Positions 32,301 to 43,400 of a stretch of 64,000 nucleotides of DNA are shown piece after piece (within the stretch, counting starts at the first letter, position 1; every line of letters starts with the position of its first letter). A program made the position numbers and the translations under genes. The DNA is from Bedellia somnulentella (Eukaryota; Arthropoda; Insecta; Lepidoptera; Bedelliidae): the NCBI GenBank assembly GCA_963576735.1, contig OY755197.1, positions 818,501-882,500 on the forward strand, read 5' to 3'. A model generated the notes under the pieces. That model saw only the letters and a list, made by a program, of their open reading frames with translations. It was not told where the DNA came from and made no database searches.

Positions 32301-32685
32301 GTTGCTTATTCATTGTTTGGCCTTGTAGAAATATTTTAATAGCAATATCAATATAGTAAATTTTTTTTGTAAAAAGACTAAGAAAACAAGTTTAAGATTT
32401 TTGATGAATTAAATAAAACTGTTATAATTATTGCTCAGTTAATTAAATGTCTATCTTTTCAAATTCAAGAAGTTTACGTTTTAGTGTTCAAGGTCGATAG
32501 TTATCCGGATCTTTAATTTTCTCAAGATATTTATTTGTATCCTTCTCATCGATAATTTGTACGCTATGTTCAATACAAAACAAACGACATATTTCCATTA
32601 TAAGCTTTCCTTATTATCTTATATTTAACATGAAAACATTACCTTCATCACATATGTATAAATACAACTCTTAAACTATTCTTAC
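32301..32685 (-). other. Intron sequence downstream of exon C
   Basis: AT-rich, with no recognisable next finger exon. The missing finger exon(s) were also not found further left. Confidence 0.5.
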
Positions 32686-32819
32686 CTGAGGACACATCTT
32701 GCAGTGATATTTCCTGGTATGGGCATGCAGCTGCTGCAATTTCCCCGGCCCCTTGTTGAGGGGCTGCGGCACCACCAGCAGACTGTTAGCGCCACCTACC
32801 GGTGAGGAGGATGATGAGC
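32686..32819 (-). CDS. Coding exon entering the first C2H2 zinc finger (exon C)
   Basis: This 134-bp minus-strand exon lies between acceptor AATTACAG|GC and donor CCTCAG|GTAAG. It supplies two bases to a shared Gly codon and then 44 open codons: a Ser run, ANSLLVVPQPLNKGPG, then LHAHTRKYHCKMCPQ. The C-x2-C after a basic HTRKYH stretch is the start of a C2H2 zinc finger. The two histidines must lie in the next exon, which I could not find between here and position 1. By recall only, a CKMCPQ-type first finger suggests the rotund/squeeze (ZNF362/ZNF384-like) group, but no symbol is assigned. The donor is phase 0. Confidence 0.82.
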
Positions 32820-33419
32820 CTGTAATTATGTTTAACCATAATCACCATTTGCAGTGATGATGAGTAGAACTGGTAGGTTTATTTGGGATTGATTTCATTG
32901 TCATAAATAGAAAAGCAGAAATTGGGGATTAACAAACATCAATGACTTTTAAAAGATATGCGAGGAAAGACAGTGAAAAGAATATTTATAATATATCAAA
33001 CATAATTATTGTTGTATATAATTGTTTCTGGATGTAGAAAACTGTTTGAATACTTGATATTCTAGAAATATGTAAAAGTAATTTAAATTATGAATTTTGA
33101 AATATTACATTTAAATTTTATTTAAATAATATTATATGTTTTAGAAAACAGGATTCGGTAAATTGTATATTGTATATTCTATTGACTTGGGAATAACGTT
33201 ATTAATTGATGCCAATGCTATCCCTTTTGTTGGATGCTTATTACTTATTCACTTTTTTAAACATATAGTCAATGTATAAAAAAGAGGAATATATTTCCTT
33301 TAAACACGCTTCAGAATTTATACGTATTTCTGTCACGTCACATGTTCTTTCATACATCATACACACAATCAGCTATAACTGCTCTAAATTCAAACGATGT
33401 TCATACACACATACATACA

Positions 33420-33572
33420 CACGTATAACGGTGATGGGCCTGCCCCCTATTACGTGAGTACACTGTCCATGCAAAACGTGGGTACTCTGAACACCAGGTG
33501 ACAAAGTCACGTAATGTTTAAAGGTATTAGTACCTCTGCTGATTCTTACGGGGATATACGGCGTGAAATTTG
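33420..33572 (+). repeat. Family 2 SINE, 5'-truncated, inside an intron
   Basis: CCCCCTATTACGTGAGTACA to TATACGGCGTGAAATTTGA, in the 1.18-kb intron between exons B and C. Confidence 0.78.
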
Positions 33573-33653
33573 AGTTTGAGCTTTGATGTTCCCGATATTA
33601 CTTCCTATTGGGATGAGCACAGACTATTGACAACACTTCAAACAATCTTTTTA

Positions 33654-33900
33654 GCTGTGTTGTGTCGGCTTAGAATAGCCCTACCCCATTTCTTCCGGTG
33701 GGTGTACGTAAGAGGCGACTAACGGAATTGGGGCTTTTTAAGGGAATTTTGGGCGATGCGGTTGGAGATCCATCACCAACAACCTTTATTTTTACCATCT
33801 TTTCCCCACGCAACTTCCAAAAGTGGCTGAGGGATTTCTAATTCCTTAGCTCTGGCTACCCCTTCTACGGATTTATAGCCGTGAGTATATGTATGTATTT
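33654..33900 (+). repeat. Family 1 retroposon, full length, inside an intron
   Basis: Close to consensus; it ends about 100 bp from the exon B donor and is antisense to the gene. Confidence 0.88.
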
Positions 33901-34000
33901 ATATTCATCAATCTTTTTCTTTTCATACTTTGTCTTCAAAATATTTATCATAAAAATATGTTCTCCTTATACAAGTCCATACACATTCACCACAACTTAC

Positions 34001-34118
34001 CTGACCGTCCCGGGCCAAGGCCAGCTCCATAGAGCATCTGACTCATGGACTGGTGGCCAAGTCTGTCGTCCACCTTCTGATGACCACCCAGGGTGCCGTC
34101 GCCCGTGTTCATTTTAGC
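34001..34118 (-). CDS. Internal coding exon of the split zinc-finger gene (exon B)
   Basis: This 118-bp minus-strand exon has a strong acceptor (a pyrimidine-rich tract ending CACTTCCAG) and a strong donor (TCAG|GTAAGT). It reads 39 codons plus one base, from AKMNTGDGTLGG through SMSQMLYGAGLGPGRS. The leftover G pairs with the two leading bases of the next exon to make a Gly codon, so the phases match exactly. It is Gly/Met/Gln-rich and looks like the low-complexity N-terminal part of a transcription factor. The next intron, 32820-34000, is only 1.18 kb and has already taken a family 2 and a family 1 retroposon. Confidence 0.82.
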
Positions 34119-34589
34119 CTGGAAGTGAGAAAATAGCTTGTTGATTTGTAATTGTTTGATTAGGAATTTTCGTTTAGAAGGTTAAATAGAAATATCATTG
34201 AAATAACACATAATGTTCAATCCTTCAGGAACTATGTATGGATTGTATGGATTTTAATGAAATATCTGACTCCAGGATATATTGCGTGTATTAATGAATG
34301 ATTACACCGTGGCCGAATTATAATGTTAACAGTTACATGTATCGTGAGCAAGTGACAAGTAGAATAAGTGGGTAGCATGACGCACTACCCTCAAACGTTT
34401 TATAATCATTTCCCAACACTAGTGATGTGCCGGAACACATAATATGCTCTAAATTTTATACATATAAATCTTATATAGGATTGTAAAATGTTTACAATCT
34501 CTATATTAAAAAAATAAGGTGTAAAGTATGTTTGTTCCGTCTAATCTCTAAAACGGTTAGGTCATTGTAGTTGGGCCCTTACAAGCAGA

Positions 34590-34793
34590 TCCTTACTAAT
34601 ATTATAAATCAGAATGTGAGTTTGTTTCGCTTTCATGTCGTAACTACTGAAACAATTGCTTTGAATCCTTTTTATCTTGGAAAAATATGATGTTCCCGAG
34701 GAAATCGTGGGAATGGGAGGTTTTCTTATAGTTGCGCTTTGTACCGCAATATAACTGAATTTCACGCGGGCAAAGCCGTGGGCGGAAAGCTAG
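34590..34793 (+). mobile_element. Short non-autonomous Helitron-like element
   Basis: Starts TCCTTACTAATATTATAAAT and ends ACGCGGGCAAAGCCGTGGGC, GGAAAGCTAG, inserted between A and T. TC...CTAG ends and an AT target are Helitron hallmarks. The sequence matches the type familiar from Lepidoptera. It lies in the intron between exons A and B. Confidence 0.75.
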
Positions 34794-35423
34794 TATTCTA
34801 AAAAGCAAGGAGGAATGTGTTAGATACGCTTAATAATATGTGCGAAATATCCTTTATATTACAAAAAAATATCACTAAATTCTAAAAGTGGTTGAAGGAC
34901 AGAAAAAAGGAAAAGTTACTCGCAAACAATTTCTTACAACTGGAAAATTAATTTTACTCTAAATAAATCCATACTACGCAAAAGCACCTAAAATCAACCC
35001 TAAACTAGCACTGACCACTACTTTATCACAAACTAAATCAAACGGTCACCGAGACCCTAATATCGGAGTAATATTTTAAATGGTTAAAACAATCAAAATG
35101 TAGGGCGTCGTATTGCAAATTGTGTGTCACTAATTCGGGGCCTTTCTCTGAATTATTGTATCGGACCCTTTAACTTGTTGATGTATTGTCTTGAGGCTAA
35201 CGTTTGTATTCTATTATTTGTTTGGAAATGTTAAATGTTATGGCGAAACCGAATTGTTCAGCTGCATGTTTTATACTATTTTTTAATAGCTACATCATGT
35301 CAGTTTCATGTATAAATATGTCGGTTTTGTTTTGCCGTATGATAGCACTAATTTAATAAAGTTTAATAAAGGTTTTCGTATTGATTGCTAGATGCACACT
35401 TACGGATGTTTTGTTTTACATCT
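34794..35423. other. Intron sequence, AT-rich
   Basis: No further feature supported. Confidence 0.45.
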
Positions 35424-35433
35424 CTTCGCCACT

Positions 35434-35673
35434 ACATACATACATACATATACATATACTCACGGTAGCCAGAGCTGAGAAATTAGAAATATCTCAGCCA
35501 CTCTTGGAAGTTGAGTTGGGTAAAGATGGTAGAATTAAGGTTGTTGGTGATGGGTCTCCAACCGCATCGCCCAAAAAATCCTTAAAAAGCCCCAATACCG
35601 TTAGTCGCCTATTACGTACACCCACCGGAAGAAATGGGGTAGTGCTATTCTAAGCCGACACTACACAGCTAAA
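35434..35673 (-). mobile_element. Family 1 retroposon with 10-bp target duplication
   Basis: Complete except for a small deletion near the 3' end (CTCACGG|TAGCCAGAGC). CTTCGCCACT lies on both sides (35424-35433 and 35674-35683). Confidence 0.9.
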
Positions 35674-35680
35674 CTTCGCC

Positions 35681-35748
35681 ACTCAATTTCCAAAGTGTTA
35701 ATTTATAAACACTTTGGAAATTGAGTGGGTAAGTACGTAATAGGCGAC
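35681..35748. other. Perfect hairpin next to a family 1 insertion
   Basis: CACTCAATTTCCAAAGTGTT (35681) and AACACTTTGGAAATTGAGTG (35710) form a 20-bp stem. The following GTACGTAATAGGCGA is the inverse of family 1 sequence at 35607-35621. Confidence 0.8.
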
Positions 35749-36035
35749 TAACTTTCGCTAAAAGTTTTCGTTTCGATAAAATGAAAAAAAAACTAGCCTG
35801 AATATTTCAATATTAAAATTTTTTTAAATATTTTATAAGTACCATTTCTTTATTTGACACAATACTTTTGTGTAAGCCAAGTGAAAACAATACACATTTT
35901 ATCTCTGTCCAAACCTAACCATCCGATCCGCATCCATAATTCATTTTTGACCTTTTAAACTATCACACTCGAAACTAACCCTAAACTGCACAAACATAAA
36001 TGAACTCTTACGTAAATTAATACGTTAATTTAATT

Positions 36036-36100
36036 TCTGAAAGCGTCGCCAGGGGGCGGGCGTAGCTCCAGATATCTTTGCGGTGAACGGCTAGTGGGTT
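36036..36100. promoter_or_regulatory. GC-rich CTCF-like motif
   Basis: GTCGCCAGGGGGCGGGCGTA at 36045 contains CCAGGGGGCGG, close to the conserved CTCF core, in an otherwise AT-rich intron. Only a motif match; insulator function is speculative. Confidence 0.3.
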
Positions 36101-36603
36101 GATTTACTGCTGTTCAATAGTAAGTTTTAGGTTCAAAACACTTGTGTTGCAATGTATAGGTTACTATAGATATATTGGTTTTAGAAAATGGGAGAGGTTT
36201 TTTGTTGAGTTTTTGTTTGTCTACAATGATTGGAACTAAGTAATGTGTCATAAACCTAAGTTAATGGATTTCGACATTTTCAAAAAATATGAGGTGTTTT
36301 TTTATATAACCATGTATTTATTTTACTATATACATATTTAACTTACATATGTGTATTTTATTCCTATACTTAAGACTTTAAATCTCCAATAAGGGGTAGT
36401 TACAACTCCGGGAAAAAAAAATAAACCTCTTTTGTAAGTTAAAAGAGGAATATTTATAAAATAAGTGATTATTGTTAATTGTTTGTGGGTTTCCAGCCAT
36501 GTTGTTCAAAATTGGTCACTAAGCCCCGAATCTATTTTTGGCTCATATGCCACCCACTGGGACAACATGAGATAGTGGTATTCTAAGCCAGAACTACAAA
36601 GAA

Positions 36604-37045
36604 CATAACGTATCAACAATTTTCCGCATGATGCTTTCCCCCACCGTTAACAACGATAATAAATTAACCACACATAATGTCTCTTTGCTGTGTAGTGTCG
36701 GCTTAGAATACCTACTACCCCATTTATTCCGGTGAGTGTACGTAAGAGGCGACTAACGGTATTGGGGCTTTTAAGGGATTTTTGGGCGATGCGGTTGGAG
36801 ACCCATCACCAACAACCTTTATTTTACCATCTTTTCCCCACTCAACTTTCCAAACGTGGCTGAGGAATTTCGAATTCCTTAGCTCTGGCTACCCCTTCTA
36901 GGAATTTAAAGCCGTGAGTATATGTATGTATGTATGTCTTTAGAAAAGAAAATTGATAAAAAATGGTGTAGGACCGCCCCGGGGTTTGAAACCTCGCCTG
37001 TCTGCATGACGTACCTACGTAAGGTGTAATCCATTGAGGTATTGA
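36604..37045 (-). repeat. Family 2 SINE, old, split by a family 1 insertion
   Basis: One part is 36604-36685 (CACCGTTAACAACGATAATA). The tRNA-like part is 36934-37045 (GGTGTAGGACCGCCCCGGGG). The intervening 248 bp is family 1. Confidence 0.75.
36686..36933 (+). mobile_element. Family 1 retroposon nested in a family 2 SINE
   Basis: ATGTCTTT occurs at 36678-36685 and 36934-36941 as the target duplication, inside the SINE word ATATGTCTTTAGAAAAGAC. Confidence 0.88.
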
Positions 37046-37864
37046 TTTATTGAGCATAGGTGGATTATAAACCCTAAAAACTAATACTCTACTAGCAATC
37101 GAACTTCGGGGGTTTTGTAGGACTAATAAAGTTTTGTTAACATTTATTAAAACTTTAATTTTACAACAATAACAGATTTAAAAGATCGTGGGGTTTTAAC
37201 TTGTAGCCATCTATTTTCATATTCATGCAATAAATATATCATTTATGTTTACCATTAAACTGAAACTCGCGCTGAGAAAAACTTAAGCTGCAATTTACTA
37301 CTCTGTCAAAGTAAATCTTGAATAGGAGAATAGACGACGGTGTCAACGACCTGTCTGTTTGTACCATTCATCAATTTCAAATCTGCAAGATCTCGCGTCT
37401 CTTACCGAACGGTAGAGGTGGAGGAGGATAGATGTAAGCGGGAAAATAGATTCAGTGCAGTACTAGTTATGGTTTGTAGGGACGTATTGGAGCAATTTTA
37501 AAAGTTTAAATTGATTTTGTTGGGATAACATAAAAGATTAATATGAATCTAAAGAGTTTCTTTCATACTATACTGTTGTTTTAACGGATATTGATAAATT
37601 CGACGCAAATATTCATATGAATATTTTTATATACTTGTCACTGTAAAAATTAACATGTTATTTATTAGATATTGTTAGTATATACTCTTTGATTACATTT
37701 TTATATGAATCATAAAATAGATGGTATTTACAAGACCTGTCAATAATTTTATCGCTTAGATGGTATAATAGCTAATACAATACAAAAATTTAAAAGTTAC
37801 ATGCGCTTTGTTAAGTAGTTTTTTCTAGTGTATTAATTGTTAATAGTTGTATTTTTATTTTTAG
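37046..37864. other. Intron sequence, unassigned
   Basis: A donor-like CCGTTCG|GTAAG on the minus strand near 37410 follows a Pro-rich stretch (YPPPPLPF) but has no acceptor and a mismatched phase, so it is not called an exon. Confidence 0.4.
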
Positions 37865-38072
37865 GCTGTGTATAGCCGGCTTAGAATAGCGCGTGAAGTT
37901 AGAGGCGACTTAGGGTATTTTGAGTTATGCGCGGTTCGAGACCCATCATCAACAACCTTTATTTACAATTCTTTCCCCCTCAACTTCCAAAAGTGGCTGA
38001 GGTATTTTTATTCCGAAGTTCTGGTTACCCTTTTCTGGGATTTATAGCCGTGAGTATATGTATATATGTATT
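37865..38072 (+). repeat. Family 1 retroposon with a deletion near the 5' end
   Basis: GCTGTGTATAGCCGGCTTAG to GCCGTGAGTATATGTATATA; the CACTACCCCATTTC block is gone. Confidence 0.8.
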
Positions 38073-38737
38073 AAATAAATATTTCGTTCCTTATTTATTT
38101 GAAATTAGCTGATCCTACAGACTTCACACTGTCGAATTTGCTTATGACAAAGCTTAAGACGTTTTTTCAGGTACTCTTAGCTCTATCAGGCGTGAATATA
38201 TTATTGTCAAATTTTTCCGGGAAAAAAGTATCCTATTTTATAATTTAGGTCACTATCTAGCATTCTGACATAATTTTTTTCTAATTTCATTTATATACAT
38301 TATGTACTTGTGGAGCCTTTATGCCTCAAACTAAATAGGATAAAATATCTTAATATTTTGGAAGTTAAGTGATTTTTTCCAATACTGCTTTTCGTTTATT
38401 ACGTTCTGAAACTCAGATAATCATTATATAAAATACTAAACATAAATATTATATCAAACATTAGAAGCAACACCTTTTATTTTCATAAAATCTCCTTATT
38501 CCAGCCCTGAGTACAGCGAAGTTGGAAAACGTCAGCGAAAGAAGTAAAGTAACGCCATCTATCAGCCGGTAATGGTAACTAACTGTCAGGACAACGAAAA
38601 CAGCGGCGTGTTTTGCGACCCACTTCTACAGTAAAGGGTTAAATGTCTTTGATATTATTTAAATAAACGGAAGCGATTTACTGTTGTTTTTAATATAGTA
38701 TAGTGAAGTTTATAGCTAAAAGAAGGTAAATATCATA
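38073..38737. other. Intron sequence, unassigned
   Basis: Nothing supported; TAACGCCATCTATCAGCCGG near 38561 resembles short repeats elsewhere in the window. Confidence 0.4.
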
Positions 38738-38850
38738 CATAGATATACTCACGGCTATACATCGAAAGAAGGGGTAGCCAGAAATTCAGAATAAGAAATG
38801 CCTCAGTTACTTTTGGAAGTTGAGTGGGGAAAAGATTGTAAGATATATAT
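38738..38850 (-). repeat. Family 1 retroposon, 3'-half fragment
   Basis: ATATACTCACGGCTATACAT to GAGTGGGGAAAAGATTG. Confidence 0.75.
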
Positions 38851-39192
38851 CCTAAACCTATTAAAATCTATCAACAAAGATTAGTGGTATAAAGAGGTAA
38901 CTTTTATAGCTTCGTGATTATCACGTGATACTAAAAATAATGCAGGAGCCCAAAGTTTTGACGGAAATTATTATTTACTAAAACAAGACGAGTGTCGATC
39001 TCCATTGAACCAATCCTCAAGAAAACAGTGTGATGCTGAATTATGCAAAACTTACTGCCTTGCTATTACTATAACTATTATAACATTATAAAAAAAAAAA
39101 AGGATCAATGATCAACCTAGTTATAGTTAGTGTACTTGTACGACATACAACACTACACATGAGAGCAAAATATGGTAGAACATAAAACGTAC

Positions 39193-39273
39193 CTCATAGC
39201 CTTGCTTGATGGCCATGGTCCCCCGCGGTCGCGACCACGCGCCATATTCCAAGCCTTCTTTCTGCTGACAATG
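39193..39273 (-). CDS. Internal coding exon of a split C2H2 zinc-finger gene (exon A)
   Basis: This 81-bp minus-strand exon is bounded by a 3' splice site (pyrimidine run then CAACAG) and a 5' splice site (GAG|GTACG). It is exactly 27 codons, open, and phase 0 at both ends. The product begins HCQQKEGLEYGAW and ends MAIKQGYE. It is much more GC-rich than the AT-rich DNA around it. It joins in frame to the exon at 34001-34118 across an intron of about 5.1 kb. Function cannot be read from this exon alone; the downstream exon enters a C2H2 zinc finger, so the protein is probably a nuclear DNA-binding factor. Splice sites, phase and composition were seen directly; the function is inferred. Confidence 0.8.
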
Positions 39274-39427
39274 CTGTTGAAAAAATATAATCTAAATTAG
39301 TGTGTTGCCTGAAAACCAGCGTGGGATATGGTTATGGCCATGTCAAAGATGTTCAATGGCATGAACATTAGACTGTGAATTATTTTTATACAGTGTATTT
39401 CTTAGTATGTACGAGATTTATGCTTTT

Positions 39428-39448
39428 TCTTTCTTTCTTTCTTTCTTT
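39428..39448 (+). repeat. (CTTT)n microsatellite
   Basis: Five CTTT units. Confidence 0.85.
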
Positions 39449-39521
39449 AAATAACACTGTCTTACTTTGTCATAATAAAAACCAGAGTTTTCAAGAGTTA
39501 GCCAAAGTTTCGGGATCTACG

Positions 39522-39600
39522 AGATATACATACATATGCTCACGGCTATGAATCCCTTGAAGGGGTAACCAGAGCTAGGGAATCAGAAATTCCTCAGCCA
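39522..39600 (-). repeat. Family 1 retroposon, 3'-end fragment
   Basis: ATACATACATATGCTCACGG to AAATTCCTCAGCC. Confidence 0.78.
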
Positions 39601-40244
39601 AACAAAGACAAACATTTACGGCATATATCCCTGGATCAATCCGAGATACAAAATTGGCGCTGAAGTCATACTTCTTAAACTTTTTAATGAAATAAGATAT
39701 AATATTTATTAAAAAAGAAAATAAGTTGTCTGAACATCGTGACCTGAAAAATCATGAAAGTTAACTGTTACGATTGTTAAAAATATAGATGTTTTTTGGT
39801 TGCCTTTATTGTTCAGAATTACACGGAAATTTCTCCGAAAAGCTATTATTCGTAAAGTTGGAAGTATCATGAGCGAGCGCTCCGAAAGGATTTCAGGCAA
39901 CATAACTCTTAAAAATCGCAGACAATAGCAATAATTCTTTATTATTGAAGATTTTCAACATTTTCTACTGTTACTATAGTGTTTTATACTAACTTCTACG
40001 ACTTAAGATGTGCCCGTTAGAGACACGCCTATTCTGTGCAAAAACGACTAAAATAAATAATCTTTAGTTTCTCAAACGTCACAAACTATATATCAATGTA
40101 TTTTAATACATTCTATTCAATTCACAGTTTCATTTTATTATTAGTGCCGAAACGTAGTGGTTACATGTTGAAAGGTGCTGGGAACGAGAGTAGTGGGTTT
40201 CCATTTTGTTTCTCGTAAAAGGATTTGTTTTTCAGCTTGGGATG

Positions 40245-40247
<3 letters not shown>
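39601..40247. other. Unassigned sequence
   Basis: Nothing supported. Confidence 0.45.

Positions 40248-40306
<59 letters not shown>
40248..40306. repeat. (TA)n microsatellite
   Basis: About 29 uninterrupted TA units. Confidence 0.95.
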
Positions 40307-40309
<3 letters not shown>

Positions 40310-40883
40310 CCCGCTACCTATTTGGCGTCTTTTCACTTCGCATCGTTTTGACGTCCACCAGATAACGTTTACATAGCCTCAATTTTGGAGCATATACTAA
40401 TCCAATTATTGTTGCTGAGGACCGTAATCTAATTTATTTTTTAATAAACCCATAATTGTTAATATACAAATATATGTATATTAACATGCATTGTCCAACC
40501 CATCTGAACCCACTACCACATCTATGTTAACCTGACCTCCGTTGTATAATAACAAATTTATTTTATATTCATAGGCATCTAACGTCCATGTTTTTATGCG
40601 ACGTTGCCACCTTTACAATAAATTCAACCGTATAAAATGTAAAAGCTAAAGCACCTTGCTAATTTGAAGGAATTCCTAATTTGTTGATAATATAAAAGAA
40701 TTGCTGTTTGTTTCCATTTGTATTTCTCGCTGGCTTTATACTTTGTCTAAATATAAGATTATTTTAGTAAGGGGCTCTGCGTGTGTTAATGTTTAATTAA
40801 TAATTTTTTTATGAACATTAATGTATATGTAGGTTTGTTTTGTATGTCTGTTGGCCTGTAGTACGCACCGTACGCATTGTGTT
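40307..40883. other. Unassigned sequence
   Basis: Nothing supported. Confidence 0.45.
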
Positions 40884-40893
40884 TTAAAATAAA

Positions 40894-41261
40894 GCATAAG
40901 CATAAAGCATAAACGTTCACGCCGCAAATCCCAGAAGGGGTTGGCAGAGGTACTAATACTTCTGAACATCACGTGACTTTGTCATCTGGTGTTCAGAGTA
41001 CCCACGTTTTGCATGGACAGTGTACTCACGTGATAGGGGGCAGGCCTATCGCCGTTTTGTACGAATGCACTGTCACATGACTAAGTATAACTCAGCCATG
41101 TGGGTTTCCTCACGATGTTTTCCCTCACCGTTAACAACCATGATAAATTAACCACACATATGTCTTTAGAAAAGACAAATTGGTGTAGGCCCGACCCGGG
41201 ATTTGAACACTAGTCGCTTGCACGTTAACCGAGTGTTCTACCCACTGGGCTATCACGGCTG
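40894..41261 (-). mobile_element. Family 2 tRNA-derived SINE, full length
   Basis: The (GCATAAA)n tail is at the left and the tRNA-like head at the right. On the minus strand the A box is TAGCCCAGTGGG (perfect fit) and the B box TGTTCAAATCC. TTAAAATAAA repeats on both sides (40884-40893 and 41262-41271) as a 10-bp target duplication. A good reference copy for the family. Confidence 0.9.
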
Positions 41262-41439
41262 TTAAAATAAAACAATCATTTAATCTCTGCTTTATAATAA
41301 ACTGAGTTGAGCGGTAATGGCACTTTGTGCTTAAACATAAAAAACATAATAAGATAAGAAGTAGGAACTTTGGAAGAGATGGAAAATACGACATTTCAAT
41401 CATTGAACTATTATTCCGCTACTAGTTATTAATCAATGA

Positions 41440-41525
41440 TTACAATACAATGGATATTCACACATTTGCGGATGCCAAATGCAATACGGTATGAAATTAA
41501 TTTCACATATGGCATCCGTATATCG
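41440..41525. repeat. Left part of a GGATGCC-type palindromic repeat split by the LINE
   Basis: GCGGATGCCA near 41449 and TGGCATCCGTAT near 41508 are inverted with respect to each other around an AT-rich core. The right-hand part appears at 43400-43465, after the LINE. Confidence 0.5.
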
Positions 41526-43400
41526 GTTAGATACTATTATATAAAATTATTATTATATATATATGAATATAAGAGAGTTAAGAATGAGGTGAAGAAGAAA
41601 ATAGAAAAAAAAGCGGGATTTCCAAGAGTGGTGTGAGAGGAAACTTTCTTATAATTTCCGGAATAACCAAAAGTTATTCTGGAAGTATATCCAGAAGGAA
41701 AAGGTAGTTTCCCAAAACACGAGAATGAGTGTAATAAGAGATGAACAGGGTGAATTGGCGACGGATGAAAGTAGCATGAAACGGGTATGGAAGTATTATC
41801 TTGAGGGACTGTTTGTAAAAGAAGATGCATTCATTTCTTCGTCAATCGACAGTAATGTGGATTGGAACGAAGAGATGGGTGATTTCAGTGACAGTGAGAT
41901 TAGTATGGAAGAAATAATGAAAGCAATGAAAAGTATGAAAGTAGGGAAGGCGGCAGGATATGATAGGATTACTATCGAAATGCTGAGGGCTGGTAAAGGG
42001 TCGGTGGCTTCTTGGTTGTACTTCCTTTTTCAAAAATGCTGGTCGAGTGGCAAAGTTCCACGAGACTGGTGCAAGGCGGTGATTGTGCCTCTATATAAAA
42101 GAAAGGGGTCACACCAAGAGGCTAAAAACTACCGCGGCATCAGCTTACTCAGCATTGTTGGTAAATTGTATGCTAAGGTACTGATTGAAAGAGTGATGAA
42201 TGAAACTGATGAGAAAATATGGGATGTGCAAGCGGGATTTAGGAAAGGAATGGGATGTATGGATCAAATCTTCTCTCTAAGGAGCATCACTGGAAAGTTC
42301 ATAGCTAAGAACCAAAAGGTGTATTGCTCCTTCATTGATTTAGAGAAGGCGTATGATAGGGTGGTAAGAAATTGTTTATGGGAGGTTTTATCCAAGTTCG
42401 GTTTGGGGAGTCAACTTATACGTGCATTGGTATCACTCTATGAGGATTCTAGTGCATGTGTAAGAGTAAACGGGGAAAACACTGACTGGTTCGGAATCTC
42501 TAGGGGTGTCCGACAGGGATGTGTAGCTTCACCGTGGCTCTTCAATTTGTTCATGGATGACTGTTTGACAGATTTGCGTGAAAGTGATTATGGACTAAGA
42601 ATGGGTGGATTCATCATTAAATGCCTCTTGTATGCTGACCATCAAGTGCTACTTGCATCATCGGCAGAAGAGTTGCAAGAGATGATGAATATTGCATGAG
42701 AGTCTTTTGTAAGAAAGGGAATGAGGGTGAATATGGATATGACCAAAACGATGGTTTTTGAGAGACAGGAAGATGTGACAGAATGCGTGATTGCGATTGA
42801 TGGTAAGGATGTGGAACAGGTGAAGGAGTTTGTATATCTGGGAAGTTTGTTTACAAGGGATGGAAAATGCGATGAAGACATTGAAAGAAGAGTGAAAAAG
42901 GGTAATGCGGTAAATGGAGCAATGAATAGCCTAATGACCTGTCAATCGGTGTCTGAAAAGGCCCGAATGGCTGTGCATGATGCTGTTCTTGTTCCTAAGC
43001 TTATGTATGGAAGCGAATGTTGGGTGTAGCAGAAGAAGCATGAGAGCAGAGTGAATGCAGTAGAGATGAGGTCCCTCAGAAAAATTTGTAATATTCGATT
43101 GTGTGACCGAGTGAGAAATAGTTAAATGTTATTCGTGAAAAGTGTGGTGTGAAAGATGATATTGTAAGAAAGATAGAAAAAGGAATGTTGAGATGGTTTG
43201 GGCACATAGAGAGGATGGATGATAGAAAATTGGTAAAAGGGATCTATAGAGTTAGTGTGGATGGTAATGTTAGTAGAGGACGACCACGGAGAACACACTT
43301 GGATTGGTAAAATTAATCAAAAATTATGCAAGGAGGATTATGGAACTACAATAATGCGGTATAATATATATCGAATGAAACAAAATAAATAAAATTAAGG
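41526..43400 (+). mobile_element. Decayed RTE-type LINE, 5'-truncated
   Basis: This non-LTR retrotransposon fragment carries the end of the linker, a reverse transcriptase and a C-terminal region. Its 3' end is an A-rich run (AAATAAATAAAATTAAG). The reading frame is broken in several places. It is flanked by short mirror-image GGATGCC/GGACGCC sequences belonging to an older repeat that it appears to have entered. Confidence 0.8.
41605..43310 (+). pseudogene. Reverse transcriptase pseudogene of the RTE-type LINE
   Basis: The open stretch 41605-42699 encodes linker (SYNFRNNQKLFWKYIQKEK) and most of the RT domain. Recognisable motifs are GKAAGYDRITIEML, AVIVPLYKRKG, NYRGISLLS, QAGFRKGMG, FIDLEKAYDRV and GVRQGCVASPWLFNLFMDD. 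The catalytic box reads YADHQ where active enzymes have YADD, so the second metal-binding aspartate is lost. A TGA at 42697-42699 and a TAG at 43027-43029 interrupt the frame where relatives have Cys and Trp. A further break follows near 43124. The C-terminal part (KGMLRWFGHIERMDD, then GRPRRTHLDW) is still legible. The element is not functional. Confidence 0.85.

Noticed and set aside
37400..37460. Pro-rich coding exon (YPPPPLPF) with a GTAAG donor on the minus strand
   Set aside because: No acceptor upstream, a stop just before, and the end phase does not fit the flanking exons.
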